From: Hymenopus coronatus
Taxonomy: Eukaryota > Arthropoda > Insecta > Mantodea > Hymenopodidae
Assembly (NCBI GenBank): GCA_030762935.1
Contig: CM060900.1
Coordinates: 287,541,784 to 287,605,783 of the forward strand
Reading direction: 5' to 3'
DNA: 64,000 nucleotides
The translations under genes were made by a program, and so were the position numbers. Shown piece after piece: positions 10,752 to 22,645 of this stretch (its first letter is position 1; the number at the start of each line of letters is the position of its first letter). The notes under the pieces are model-generated. The model ran no database searches. It was not told where the DNA came from and saw only the letters and a program-made list of their open reading frames with translations.

Positions 10752-13700
10752 TGGATTGTAAAAACAGAATATACACATTGGAGAAATCGGTGCACGCCAA
10801 TAGCAAATTGAATATTTGGAGTAGAAGAACAAAGAGTAAGAAAAACATGGGAACAACTGAAGGAAGTCATAGAAGCCAAACTCGCCATTAAACTTACAGG
10901 TTGGGAAATTGTTGATTTCTTTAGATTAGGATGACTGGGATGGAAACCAAGATGAATTCTAGTTAAACTAGCTACCATGAATGTCAAATGGAGAATATTA
11001 AGCAACACAAGAAAACTGAAAGGTACAAGAGTATTTATTGAAAATTTTTATGGTAAAGAAGAACGAGAAATAAGACACAAATTACTAAACAAGTTGAAAA
11101 TAGCCAGAAATGCAGGAAGAAGAGCCTATTTACGAGGTTGGCAGTTATACATGAATGAAATCCCCAGTCATCAGCAAAATGCTGTAAGATACCAGGTCAG
11201 CAGAGAAGAGTGGAAAGGAAAAGCAACTGTTCGTCCAAGTTAGTGATGTCACCACCAAGGAAGGTCAGTCCATCCAAACAGCTGATTGACCAGGCGAGAA
11301 GTGATGCTTTATCAGCTACAGCTGGTTTAGATGTACGGAAAGAGGGTCAAGGGACCAGCATTGTATCAACACCAGGAGGGAGCACCCTGACAATCGAAGA
11401 CAATGAGAGACTTACGTCACAACAGGAAGGGAGGTTAACCAGGACAAGACCAAAGCTGCAACAATTTAAATACAATAGGACAGATATAGTATAGGGTGGA
11501 CCAACCCTGACAGTCTTATATTGAAATGTCGAAGGGCTAATAGACAAAATCCACAAAGGTGAATTAACATAAGTGTTGAAGTGGGGCGATGTGATTGCAG
11601 TGGTGGAAACATGGGTATCTGAAAAGCAATTCAATAAGTATGGAGGGTTATGACTATTTCGGAAAAAATGGACTGAAAAAGAAAATGAAAGGTAGGGTCG
11701 AGAGGGGAATAGGAGTGTTTATCAGAAAGGAAAGAAATTTTGGAGCAAAGGAAATAAAGGTTACAGGTGCTGAAGGAGTGATGTGGGCCATGTTACAAAG
11801 TGTGACAAATAAGTGCCAAAACTTAGGTTTGGGTTTGGTATGTAATCTGCCAGGGATGTCAGACTTTTATGATGCAAGCTTCTATAGTAAGTTAGAGATA
11901 ATGGAAGTTTTGTGTTAGAAGTATGTTAACTTGGATTACCTGATATTAGGGGACTTCATTGCAAGGACTGGGGAAGAACCATTACATTTAGCTGATTTAA
12001 AAGATTACCAAATAGAAGAAAATATTTATATAAAGAGGCGTAAAGACAAGAGAAGTAACAAAGAAGGAAAAAAAAAAAACTTAATACAATTTTGTGAAGT
12101 TAATCTATTAATGTGTAGTGGGGCAAAAGGATCAGACAATGCAGGGGAGCTTACATTTGTCAATAAACGGGGAGAAAGCGTAATTGATTATATTTTATAT
12201 TCTAGGAATTTAGATAATGTTTTTGTAGATTTTAAGGTTCTACAATGTGTATCGAATAGCTACCATTTCCCTTTAAGAGCAACTTTTAAAACAGTGGGAG
12301 AAGTAGAGCAGGAAGAAGATATTGAGAAAGGTAAAAATGTTGAAAATTACATGGCATACAGGAGAGAGAATTAATTATTAGGAATTTAAATTCCAGGAAA
12401 GAAATCTCAAGGTTAGATTACACAACTTATTGAGGAGGGAAAAGCAGAAGAAGAAATGCTATACCTAGAAGGGGAAGGGAATCTAGCAGGAATAACAATG
12501 AAAATTAGGAATCAAGGGAGTGTATGATGGTATTGAATTGCAGTAAGAAATAGCATAGAAAGAGAGTTTAGGAGATGGAAACAATCAGAAGAACAGGTAG
12601 AAAAAGATAATTTTCTATTAGCGCAGTGGGGCTATAAATGTTTAATTGAAGAGAAAAAGAAAGAGTGGTCTGATAAAATTGGGCAAAAGACCTATGAGGC
12701 AGCAAAACGATACGAGAATCGGTAAAAAAGTATTGAAGACTAGGGTTTTGCAGAATAAAATTGGTTTTAAGCAATGGAAGGAGTATTCCAAGAAACTATT
12801 AGGTGGAAATAATGTGCAAATACAGACAAAAGCACTATGGGAGATATATAACTGTGACAAAACATTAGACCAGGAAATATTGAAGAATGAGATAACAGAG
12901 CAGGTTAATAAATTAAAAAGTAAGAAAGCTAATGGAATAGATGGAATTACCCAGTGAATTCTGGAGGGTGTGGTATGAAAATACCGAAAGAAGATTAATG
13001 TTAAAAAAACTGTTTAATGTGCTTTTTGAGTGAGGAAGATTTCCACAAAATTGGAAAAGGGGACTTATAGTGCCAATTTACAAAGGGAAAGGGGAAGTGA
13101 ATAACCCAATTAACTACAGAGGCATTAGTCTATTATCAGTGGTAGGTAAAGTGTTTGCAGGGGTGCTAGCTAAGGGTCTACAAGAATGGGCAGAGAGAGA
13201 AGGTAAAATTATCTGATCTTCAAGGGGGCTTTAGAGAAGCAAAATCAACAATGGGCAATGCTTTTATAATAAGAATAATAGATAAATATCTAAGTAAGAA
13301 AAGAGATAAAATATATTTATTTATCACAGATCTAGAAAAGGCCTTCGATACCATTCAAAGGGATGCTCTTTGGTATAAGTTGAGAACATAGGGAGTGAGG
13401 GAGAAATTTATAAGTCTATTAGAGGAGGTTGTACTCCGATAATCAATCCTGGATTAGGCTTGCCAATAAAAAAGTAACAGATTGGGTATCAAATACAACT
13501 GGTTTAAGACAGGATTGTAAATTAAGTCCCATTTTATTTAATTTGTTTATCAATGACATACTCCAAGAAATAGCAAAGGAAAATGGATATTGCCCAGCAA
13601 TCAAAAATAAAGATATTCCAGGTTTGTTCTTTGTGAATGACCTAGTAGCAGTAGCAAGTACAGGTTTAAAAAAAAAAGAATAGAAGCCAAAAAGAAATAC

Positions 13701-14615
13701 TGCAATAAATGGGGTTTAAAAATAAATAAAAATAGATAAAAAATTATGGTTTGTAAAAATGGGAATAAGCTCAGCGTAGAAGAGGATGGCTAGAGGGGAG
13801 TGAATTTGAAGTTGTAAACAAGTTTGATTACTTAGGAGTAAGGCTAAATAATAGTGGAAAATGGACAGAGCAAAGGAAAAGTTGCACTATGTAAGGTGAA
13901 TTTAGTAATTAATAGCATAAGAACATGCTTAAAGAAAATACCAAATATGAGAGTCAACTGACTTGAGATAACATAACATATACAGCAACAGTGGAATCAA
14001 GAATGAAGCATGGAACAGAGGTTACGGGGACTGAAAAAGGTTGGGAATGTATACATCAAATTCATACGTCCTTTTGCAAAAAGATATTGGGATTACCAAG
14101 AATAGTTCCAAATGGAGCAGCATTAGTTGAATTGGGGAGAGCTGGGAAGAAGGGAGCAGTAGTTAAACACATAGTGAAATATACTGGAACAGGATCCAAG
14201 CACTAGAGGAAGGAAATATTCTCAAAGTCTGTTGTAGGACATAAGTATCAGCAAAATGGGAAAGAAATTGTAAGTCGGATTGGGTGAGCTAGACAATCAA
14301 CAGACAATAGGGGCACAAAAATATGGAACAAAGTGGAAGCGAGGATAGATGATATTGGGAAACAAGAAATAATAGGTAGCTTAAGGGATAAGAGTAGATT
14401 TTTAATATTATATAGGAATGTTAAGAAAGGATGGGGAAGAGAAAAATATATTGATGTCTGTGGAAAAATGGATAGAGAGGGTCTAGCATGAGCAAAAACA
14501 GCAGCAATGTTATTAAAAGGTCTAAAAATAAATAAAGATTTATACCCACTATGTTGCAATGTAGATAACAATTTACACTGTATACTTAAGTGAAAAAAAA
14601 AAAAGAAAAAAAAAA

Positions 14616-14618
14616 GAC

Positions 14619-14684
<66 letters not shown>
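14616..14684. repeat. (GA)n microsatellite within the non-LTR element
   Basis: About 70 bp of GA repeat preceded by an A-rich run (14593-14615). Coding-like sequence appears to continue after it, so the repeat seems to have expanded inside the 3' part of the element. Confidence 0.95.
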
Positions 14685-14999
14685 ATGGAATAACTATTGC
14701 GAAAAATTACAGACAGCGAGAGTATACCTCAACCATTTTTAAAACAATAGGAAAGAATTTCTGAAATAACTAAATAATTAAACAGGGAAAGTAAGCGAGA
14801 AATGGGGATGAAAATCGCCAGACAAAGACAGAATCAGAATAATAAAACTGATGAGGTTGTAAGGATAAAAGAGTTAAATAGATTAAGGTAATAGGATACA
14901 AAAATGTATAATTAGAGGGAAGGGTACATATACATAAATAACCATGGTGTTAACTGTATATGATAGCAATTCAGCAACTCCAGGAAAGTAATTATGTAT

Positions 15000-15337
15000 G
15001 CACGGTTTGTAACTGAAAAAATGATATAAATTATCTATCTACAACTGATCAGCTAAATGCTGGCTTTCTGTTTTTCTGGAATTCCATATTTTAATGCAAT
15101 TGAGATCATATCCATTATGATTATTTATTCTACGATGCTAAGAATATGCTGCTATCCTGAAGCTTTTTTGGAACTTATTGTCTCAACAAAGGTGGAACAT
15201 GAACTGCTTCTGCAGATTTGTAGTGAGGATGTTGACATCTTTTAATATTTTAGTATTCTAACCTCTCTTCTGCTTATTCTTCAGCCCTGCTCATGGCTGC
15301 TTTAGACAGCCTGTAAAAAATGCTTCTGTATGGACAG

Positions 15338-15401
<64 letters not shown>

Positions 15402-16289
15402 GGCTATTTTGCTGTCTATGGGATAAGAGTCAAATTAATTGCGAGCTAATGTGTGATGAATGTGGTAATATTCTTCTATAAATTTTCTTTTCTTGGGTGG
15501 GATGTTGAACAGTTTGTGCATTAGGCAGTTAAAAGGGGCATGTTAGTATGACTTTGGATTGTAGCAGTTTTTCTTGATGTAGTTATCAATATGTGATTCT
15601 GATAGATGCAAAGGTTAATTCATTATTTTCTCTTTTGATTTTCACATCTAAGAAAGGCTAAGTTTAAGAGTTTCAAAGTACAGAGAAACCTGTCCAAAGT
15701 GGCCACCAGTCATTCTTCTGAAAAATGGTCATTGGGATAGGTGACCGTTAAACTGAGATTTTTGAAATTAGGGAAGAGATGTGTTCATCACATTATTAGA
15801 TACAGCAGGACCTACAGTACATTAAAAGTATAAAGAAATATTTAGTTCTAAACACTTACAGTTACATAATTATATTACATATAATTTAATCTCTATAAAA
15901 ACTAAAAATATTAAACTACTTGATTATTTACACAAATACTGATTTCTTGGTTGTGTGCCTACAGAAATTTAAAGTCTCAATACACACAACTCCTGGTTGC
16001 ACCTTTGTCTACATGCTATATTATTTTTACTGTTTCATCTTCTTTTTGGCCATTCTTAACCATTTCCATCTGCACTTATCTTCTTAGCCATTCTTAACCA
16101 TTACTCTCTCTATACTTACCCGGTTAGTTTCCCATAGCTTTTTTCCCCCCCTTTTACATTCAAAATATAAATCCATTAATATTGTCAATTTTTGTTGCCA
16201 AACTTGTTCTCTGCATATTTCTGTTTGATTACTATACAATAGATATGAAAATTCATATGTTTTCGTAAACTTCCACGGCCAATATTAAA
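15000..16289. repeat. Intronic sequence with a (CT)n microsatellite
   Basis: A CT run of about 58 bp lies at 15340-15397. The rest is AT-rich, with a 62-codon open frame (15057-15245) that carries no recognised features. Confidence 0.6.
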
Positions 16290-16413
16290 ATTATCTTGGT
16301 CCAGAGTTTCCGGTGTAGACCGCGTCTTAAGGCTAAAAGATAAGATGGGCGAAACGTCGGCAGATTTTAGCCTTAAGACGCGGTCTACACCGGAAACTCT
16401 GGACCAAGATAAT
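16290..16413. repeat. Perfect 49-bp inverted repeat (hairpin) with 26-bp loop
   Basis: Arms 16290-16338 and 16365-16413 are exact reverse complements. The loop, 16339-16364, contains GGGCGAAACGTCGGC. The arms are more GC-rich than the surroundings. The loop resembles the CGAAACGTC stretch I associate with Penelope-type terminal sequences that carry hammerhead ribozymes, but the catalytic CTGANGA is not intact, so this is at most a relict. Confidence 0.9.
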
Positions 16414-18095
16414 GAAAATTCATGTTCACTTCACCACATATTGGACATTTTCCTATATCATCTTATTCCCATGGACCCAGCATTGGCAAATGAGTTTTAG
16501 CACATTTTTTTTTTAATTATTTATTTTTCACACAGGAAAGTTGTTGTTTTGCTTTGCTAGGTCCTCTGACATGTAATAAATGCTTTTTAAATTTTTGAAA
16601 TGCACCAACGTTTTGGGAATGCATTTTTATGCAAAATATTCCAGTTCTTAAAGAGTATTAAGTGCTTTTTGTTACAATATACTGTGAAGTCAAAGGTTTT
16701 AATGTGATCAGAGTAGTATTATATGGATCACCATCCAATAATCACAGGACATGGATTGCAGAATATGGAAATGTTAGTCACACGTTGTGTGTGATCCATA
16801 AGGTAACCCGAGTGTCTAGATTAATTGTTCCTTTGATCCTTGATGCATTTGTTTGAAAACAGTTACGCATGCTGCAGTGAACTGTGAGTATACAAGATGC
16901 TGAAAGTGCATTTATGATTGCCTTAAGGTGTTCAAAATAAAGAATTTTATATTGTTAATTTGAAGAGCAAAATAATGTGGACATTTTAAAATACATGTAT
17001 AGACTGGAGCTGAAGAGATACTACATGTGTGAAACAGGTGCAGTGCAGTTCAAAGCAAAAATAGAAAAAAGATAAAGCCAAGGAAGCTGGTTGCTAATTA
17101 ACAACTGCTATCTATATCAGAAATAATTAAAAATGCCCAAAACATTGAAAGAGGATAAAGTTGAACTAGGTAACACTGATACAGTAAGCATACTCGATAA
17201 AACAAATGTAATGCTGGAAAAGTGGATGCTCCCAATTTAAAAATATAGATGAAAAATACATTTCAGGTGTGTATATATGTCTTTTATTTATATTAAGTTG
17301 ATATTGGCATTTGGGTATTGTTTCCTGTGTACACATGCCTCTTTCTGCTGCTGTTCAGAAAGCAAAGCTGTTAATGTGACCACTAATTATTTATTATTTA
17401 TAAATGTTTTGCACATTTTTTATTTTGACAGGTTTAATATGTACAGATAGTTCTTCACACATTACACAGGAAGGCCTGTATGCAGGCATATGTGACACAA
17501 AGCTTTCAAAATATTATGAGTATGGTTACTGCTTTGAAAGCTTTATGAAAATGGGGATTCAAATTGTTCAGAGTCTAAATTTTGATACATATGAAAAATG
17601 GGATAGAATTGTTTTGAGGTGTATGAAAATGCTACTAATATTCAATGTGCTAATTGCATGAACTGGCATTTGTTTTTTCATGGTAGTTTTGAGTTGTCTG
17701 TTTAATCAACTGACAAGGGTGCATAATTTGTTTAAAATAAATAAGGTTATAATGCAGTTAGTTACTATTCAATTGTATTTACATTATATTTTGATAAATA
17801 TATAATTTTATAATCCCAGGTGTAGTTGTCAAAATCATGGATCTCTCTCAGTTAAGGCAATTGAGGAACTTTTTTGTCACAATGAAACTGAAATTATGAT
17901 AATTCAATTTTATAAATAGAGTGATTTGAATACAGAGTAAGAGAACAGAAAAAACATAAAAAATGGGATATTTCATCAAGACATCTATGGGACAAGTTGT
18001 CACATCCAGTTCGTGGAGGTTCCATCATGTAATTCCCTAAGCAATAAATAAATAAATAGAAGAAATGCTCTCTCACTCGTCCTTTTTCTAGAAAC
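16414..18095. other. Intronic sequence with no gene seen
   Basis: AT-rich. An 85-codon plus-strand frame (17404-17661) follows a TTTTGACAG acceptor-like site, but I see no recognisable domain, donor or homologue pattern. Confidence 0.35.
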
Positions 18096-18210
18096 ACTTG
18101 ATTGAAATTCAAGGGTCCCCATGTATTTCTTGGTATCAAACTTTTGGATAGAATGCAATACTGTATCTACTAGGCATGTGGTACAGAATGTAAACATTTC
18201 AAGATTAATT
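18095..18210 (-). repeat. Dispersed repeat X, copy 2 (fragment)
   Basis: TTGGTATCAAACTTTTGG followed by AGAATGCAATACTGTA is the reverse complement of the head region of repeat X (39270-39320 and 3690-3740). Only the head is recognisable. Confidence 0.4.
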
Positions 18211-18758
18211 AGAATGGAATTAGTAAATATAACTACAGGTTTATTTGAAATTCCCTCCAGACCGGCATAATGGATTCCAACAGCAGTTTTATTCTTACAA
18301 TTTTTTGACATTTGATTATCTTTATTAATTTCAATAAAGATACTTGGTTCTGCCTATTAGGAAGTTTCTTTTAAAATTACCATTACAATTCTGAAACACA
18401 TTCATTTATTCTACAATATTCCGAAATATCAGTTTGGGAACCACCACTTTAAATTAAAGAATTTTTACAACTTGGAACGGTGGAATAATGTAAACAGAAG
18501 GGATATCACATGATTCACTACTATTTGTACCATAGCTCAATTATATGTACATTTAAATTTGGTGTTTAACATAGTTCTTGTGTTTAAATGATTGGAATGA
18601 TTTATACTACATTAAAGAAAAAAGATTAAGAAATCAGGGAAAGAAAAAACGTAGCAATGCTACTGTAACAATCATGACTCCTACAACAGGTTCTAAGAAA
18701 AAGGAATATTCTTGCTAAAACCTCTTCCAGAAATGAAGAAGAATGACATTCAATCTCT

Positions 18759-18856
18759 CAATGAATTACTGTAATTATTGGCTCAATGAACAGCAACAAA
18801 AAATCAACAATGAATTACTGTAATTATTGGCTCAATGAACAGCAACAAAAAATCAA
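18759..18856. repeat. Perfect tandem duplication of a 49-bp unit
   Basis: 18759-18807 and 18808-18856 are identical (CAATGAATTACTGTAATTAT...). It is a local slippage or duplication event with no coding content. Confidence 0.95.
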
Positions 18857-19038
18857 CAAAATGTCAGTACCACTAAATTGGATCCTCCATCAGAAAAAAA
18901 CAAGGTAATGTTCAATAAATGGTCTGTAAAAGCACAAGCCTTTTACATTAAAGATGGTTCATACCATTTAGTGCAAAAGCAGTAATTTAAAATCTTTTCA
19001 GTAACAGCAGCAGAGTTCAAATGATTGCATGGCTTTAC

Positions 19039-19245
19039 CTCTATCCACACTTGAAACATCCTGACTATCCAACACAGTATCTTCTTCATCTGTTAGACGA
19101 CGACGTTCATCACGACGATGATCACGGCGCAGTGGTTGGCGTGCATTATGTGTATTTGGGCGGGGAACTGGCTGGTATGAATGTTGTCGAGGAGGCAAAT
19201 CCCTTACACGGTCCTCAAAGTTGTCTGGAGTCTGATGACGCATAC
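19039..19245 (-). CDS. Fmr1: FMR1/FXR-type gene, C-terminal exon B
   Basis: Minus-strand exon with acceptor AATAATCAG before 19245 and donor GTAAAGCC after 19039. 207 nt; enters with two bases and leaves with one, matching exon A upstream and exon C downstream. The 68 codons start MRHQTPDNFEDRVRDLPPRQ and later read RDHRRDERRRLTDEEDTVLD and SQDVSSVDR. The Arg-rich block followed by TDE(E/D)D and a Ser-rich acidic stretch is the layout after the RGG box in FMR1/FXR proteins (RRRRTDED...TESDTASV in vertebrates). This disordered tail binds RNA and partners; the KH and Tudor domains would be encoded upstream, outside the window. The 10.5-kb intron to exon C and the 44-kb intron to exon A are both packed with mobile elements. 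Confidence 0.7.
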
Positions 19246-19749
19246 CTGATTATTAGAAAAGTTTATTTAATGTTAAATAAAATATACTTAACATCTAAAG
19301 TCATACATTTCCAGCAAATAAACATATTCAACACCCTAAAAAGGAAATCCTTTTATTTAATAATTTGGGGAAATGGCATGTGTTAGTAAAAAGTCTCATT
19401 CTTTTAATTATACCCTTTGTTTTCATTAATAGCAGTCATAGCAAAATATTACTCTCTCTGATTGTAGCAGTAATCCATTCCTGCTTTTATTAATGTGAAT
19501 ATAAGTTCATTAAACTACATTCTTAACTATTTCTAATTTTTATTTGTTATACTTATCACAATTTATAATAAACTCTATAATTTTTCTGATGTTTGGATTT
19601 TGCTTTTGTTTACAACCAGTTTTTTTTTAATTTTATTAGAATAAACTTTTAAAATCCTATTTAATACTTCATTTTACTTTGTGAAACCAACAGTTTACCT
19701 ATATGTAAAATTTTATATGCATCTGTCTAAAATTGTCACATTTGTTAAA

Positions 19750-20170
19750 AGTAGCTGTAACCCTTTTAGTGCCAACCATGATCTAATCATGATCCAAAAA
19801 TTCTGCAAGAACTGCAGATCGCGATCTAATCGTGATGCCATTTTCATACGTTTTAACTCTTTCCAGCAGGAAAGTCTGTGAACTTTATATGTCATAGCCA
19901 TAGTGTAAGGTTTCCTGGGCCTTATCTTTATATTCCAAAATGCTAAATTACCTCCAAGTTTATATACTCTAGCCAGTGTGTGTTTATGTTGGTTGAAACA
20001 TGGCGTCATCTAGCCAGAGGTTACAAACCGAAGAGGAAGAGCAGAAATTCGCAATGTATTTGAAGAAAGAGCAATTTTGAACTTTTGGACCTTGATGAAC
20101 ACGTTACTAATATTGAAGTAAGAGAGGCAGATATATACTCTAGTTCTAATGTCCCTCGTACACATGCAAA
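19750..20170 (+). mobile_element. Possible piggyBac-type 5' end remnant
   Basis: CCCTTTTAGTGCCAACC at 19758 resembles a piggyBac terminal repeat. It is preceded by GTAA where TTAA is expected, and followed by imperfect palindromes around ATGATCTAATCATGATC and GATCGCGATC. At 20000 a frame opens MASSSQRLQTEEEEQKF, with a Ser-rich then acidic start like many piggyBac-like transposases, and stops soon. There is no catalytic domain and no right end. It could be a chance resemblance. Confidence 0.35.
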
Positions 20171-20319
20171 TAATTTATGTATTTATCAAAATGGATTTAT
20201 GGAGGTGTAACCAGGCAACACATAGAATGTGAATCAACCATTCAGCTTCGGAAGAATACAAATGCTAAATTCTACAGTAATATATGTTACATTTGTATCC
20301 TATTGCTTTATGTCATTTT

Positions 20320-20326
<7 letters not shown>

Positions 20327-20358
<32 letters not shown>

Positions 20359-20462
20359 TGTGGGTGTGTGGGGGTGTGGGTGTGTGTGTGTGTGCGTGCG
20401 TGTGTGTGTGTGGGTGGGTGTGGGTGGGGGTGCGTGTGTGCGTGTGTGCGTGTGTGTCGTGC
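20327..20462. repeat. (GT)n-rich microsatellite
   Basis: GT dinucleotides with G and GC interruptions over about 135 bp. The Cys/Val/Gly-rich frames translated across it are artefacts. Confidence 0.97.
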
Positions 20463-20689
20463 GCACGCTTGAACCAGTTACATTACAGAAATAACTCTTT
20501 AAATAGAGCTAATAATTCTCTCCCCTCCCCTGAATCTGACCCACTCCAGCACTTTTAAACCTTTGGGTACCAGATCCAAAGCAACGCAACTTTATACAAA
20601 TTCAACCCCTAAATTGCTAAGAACATAGAGATTGGTTTTTATGTTTAAATAATTTAGAATTTATGCAACCGATGCATCAGTTCATTCGT

Positions 20690-22235
20690 GATGAAAGAAG
20701 CATGCCCAGTAATTCTACCCTAAGAGTATTCCACCAAAACACACAGGAAGTCTCAAATAAAATTTAAATTCTAGAAACAGTCCTAAGCAACACAAAACCT
20801 CAGGTAGTAGTACTTTCAGAACATGGCTTAAGGAAGGAGCAATTACATTCTGTGAACTTTGTAAATAATGAATGATTTCACAATATCCTCGTAAGATTCA
20901 TGGAAGTGATGGTGTCTTACTAAATGCCAGGAATGATATTACTGTAAACAGAATGGGTAGAAAATTTAAATGTAGAGATGATGTTTGAGATAGCTGCAGT
21001 AAAAATATGCATGGAATTATGGCAAGTACTCTTTAATTGTGTCTATAGTTCCCCTAATGCAAGAATATAGGAATTCCTAATCCATTTGGAAAATATGCTG
21101 CATAAAATTATACCTAAACAGCTAATGGTAATCCTAGGTGATTTTAAGGTGGTTGCAGATAATATACAATCTCAAGATATCCTTGACAGTTTCAATTTAA
21201 AAATTGTTTCTCAAGCACCAACTAGAATCACGAAACACTCAGCTATCACAATAGATCACATAATTACAAATGTAAATGAGGACAGATTTTCCACAATAAA
21301 CAATAAATTTCTTGTGTCCGACAACAGGGTTCAAATTATTGATATTTACAATTGCTTTAGCCAATGAAAGACAGCATATATAGATATGTCAGGGATACAC
21401 AAACATGTTACAAAGATAAATTAAAGGATATGCTTGCTAAAGAGGAATGGGCAGAGGTGTATGCTGCACGCAATACAGATAAAAAATGGGCAGTTTTTAT
21501 ACAAAAACTTACAATCCTCAGTAATAAATCCCAATGCATGAACCTTGCATTATCTAGTAGAGTTAATATCAACATTGTTCCAGTAATCAACTATAAAGGT
21601 AAAATAATTTGGCATATACTTAACATAACATTTTTAGGAATAACTGCTGATAAACTCCTGAATTGGAAGCCACACATAAAATGCATTACATCTAAAATTA
21701 ATATGTAATATCAATGCTAAAATGTCTATGCGCTCCTCAAACAATAAAAATGATATACTTTTCCTATATGCAGCCAGTACTTGCTTATTCCATAATCCTT
21801 TGGCGAAATTCAACTGATGAAAATAAGCTGTTAATAGCTCAAAAGAAAATAATTAGAAACATGTATAACTTAAAGAAACAGAACACTGAAAAACAAAATA
21901 CTTACCCAACCTTGCTTGTTTATATTAGAAACAGCTTCATAAATAACAACATTCATCACTTTAATTCAAACAAAACCGTGCATTAGCATGCCACTAGAAA
22001 TCAGAATAATCTTCATTTGCAAGCTGCCAGAACAACAAAAAAAGATTGACTCCATACTACATACAGGGATCCTAATGTATTATTTAATCTCAAAAAAGAT
22101 AAGGCATTCACCGAATTTCAGGAAGCATGTTAAAAAGCTTTTAATTGAAAAATGTTTCTACAACATACAAGAGTTTAACGAGTTCTTTAGCTACAATTCA
22201 TGAACGATGTAAACAAGATCATTATGTTGTTTATA
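20690..22235 (+). mobile_element. Jockey/CR1-group non-LTR element, internally deleted copy
   Basis: The endonuclease domain is readable: STLRVFHQNTQ near 20715, PQVVVLSEHGLR near 20800, QLMVILGDFKV near 21130, APTRITKHSA and IDHIITN near 21215-21270, SDNRVQII near 21320. Then comes the linker (LAKEEWAEVYAA, 21436). At about 21545 the frame jumps straight to the distal RT region (FLGITADKLLNWKPHI) and the thumb/C-terminal part (YFSYMQPVLAYSIILW, 21750; IIRNMYNL, 21855). RT motifs from the fingers through the catalytic F/Y-x-D-D are absent, so roughly the RT core was lost by internal deletion. It ends before an A-rich tract and a CA microsatellite. Confidence 0.7.
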
Positions 22236-22342
22236 ATTGTTAATATGATCTTGATTACTGTGTATAGGATTAGATAAATTGCAGATAATTGAACTTGTAT
22301 TTGATGAAGTCTTGAAACTGTAATTAATTTCCAACTGGTGAC

Positions 22343-22385
22343 AAAAAAAACAAAACAAAAAAAAAGCGCACATGCACGTGCTCGG

Positions 22386-22416
<31 letters not shown>

Positions 22417-22417
22417 A
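22343..22417. repeat. A-rich tract and (CA)n microsatellite
   Basis: An A-rich run (22343-22366) is followed by GC/CA repeats to 22417. It may represent the former poly-A tail of the preceding element. Confidence 0.8.
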
Positions 22418-22645
22418 TAAAACTTGTCCTAGTTAAAAAAGATCAGTTAAACATGAACCAGATGACAAATTAGCATTGCCACCAGAACTTATACCTTTAA
22501 AAAATAAAATGAATTCTAAATACAAATTCTTTCAAACCTCCAGACTAAATACTTGTGCCAGTGCCAGTATAAAAAACAGTTCAGAAAAGCATTGCTTAAA
22601 CTAAAGGCAGAAGAAATAGGGAAAAAATAATGATTTCCAATAATA

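Larger units (their letters stand above)
10370..15000 (+). mobile_element. Decayed non-LTR retrotransposon with 2A-like N terminus, EEP endonuclease and RT
   Basis: A plus-strand series of broken frames. 10545-10751 starts MLAVLLVIGGIELNPGP, a 2A-like translational-skip motif, followed by a Lys/Glu coiled coil. 10977-11240 is a basic nucleic-acid-binding-like stretch. 11931-12374 holds the endonuclease/exonuclease/phosphatase core (LILGDFIARTGE, then a VIDYILYS motif). 13060-13210 reads IVPIYKGKGE, NYRGISLLSVVGKVFAGVLA (RT fingers). 13329-13380 reads DLEKAFDTIQRDALW (RT motif A). 13495-13660 reads TGLRQDCKLSPILFNLFIND (motif B) and FFVNDLVAVAS in the place of F/Y-x-D-D. A C-x-x-C-type tail lies near 14550. 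Many stops show it is dead. The clade is uncertain. Confidence 0.75.

Noticed and set aside
16339..16364. An active hammerhead ribozyme in the hairpin loop
   Set aside because: CGAAACGTC is present, but the conserved CTGANGA core is not; kept only as a possible relict.
17404..17661. A possible host exon after an acceptor-like TTTTGACAG
   Set aside because: Wrong strand for the recognised gene, no recognisable domain, and no matching partner exon.
20177..20558. Cys/Val/Gly-rich open frames
   Set aside because: Produced by the GT microsatellite; no start context or conserved domain.
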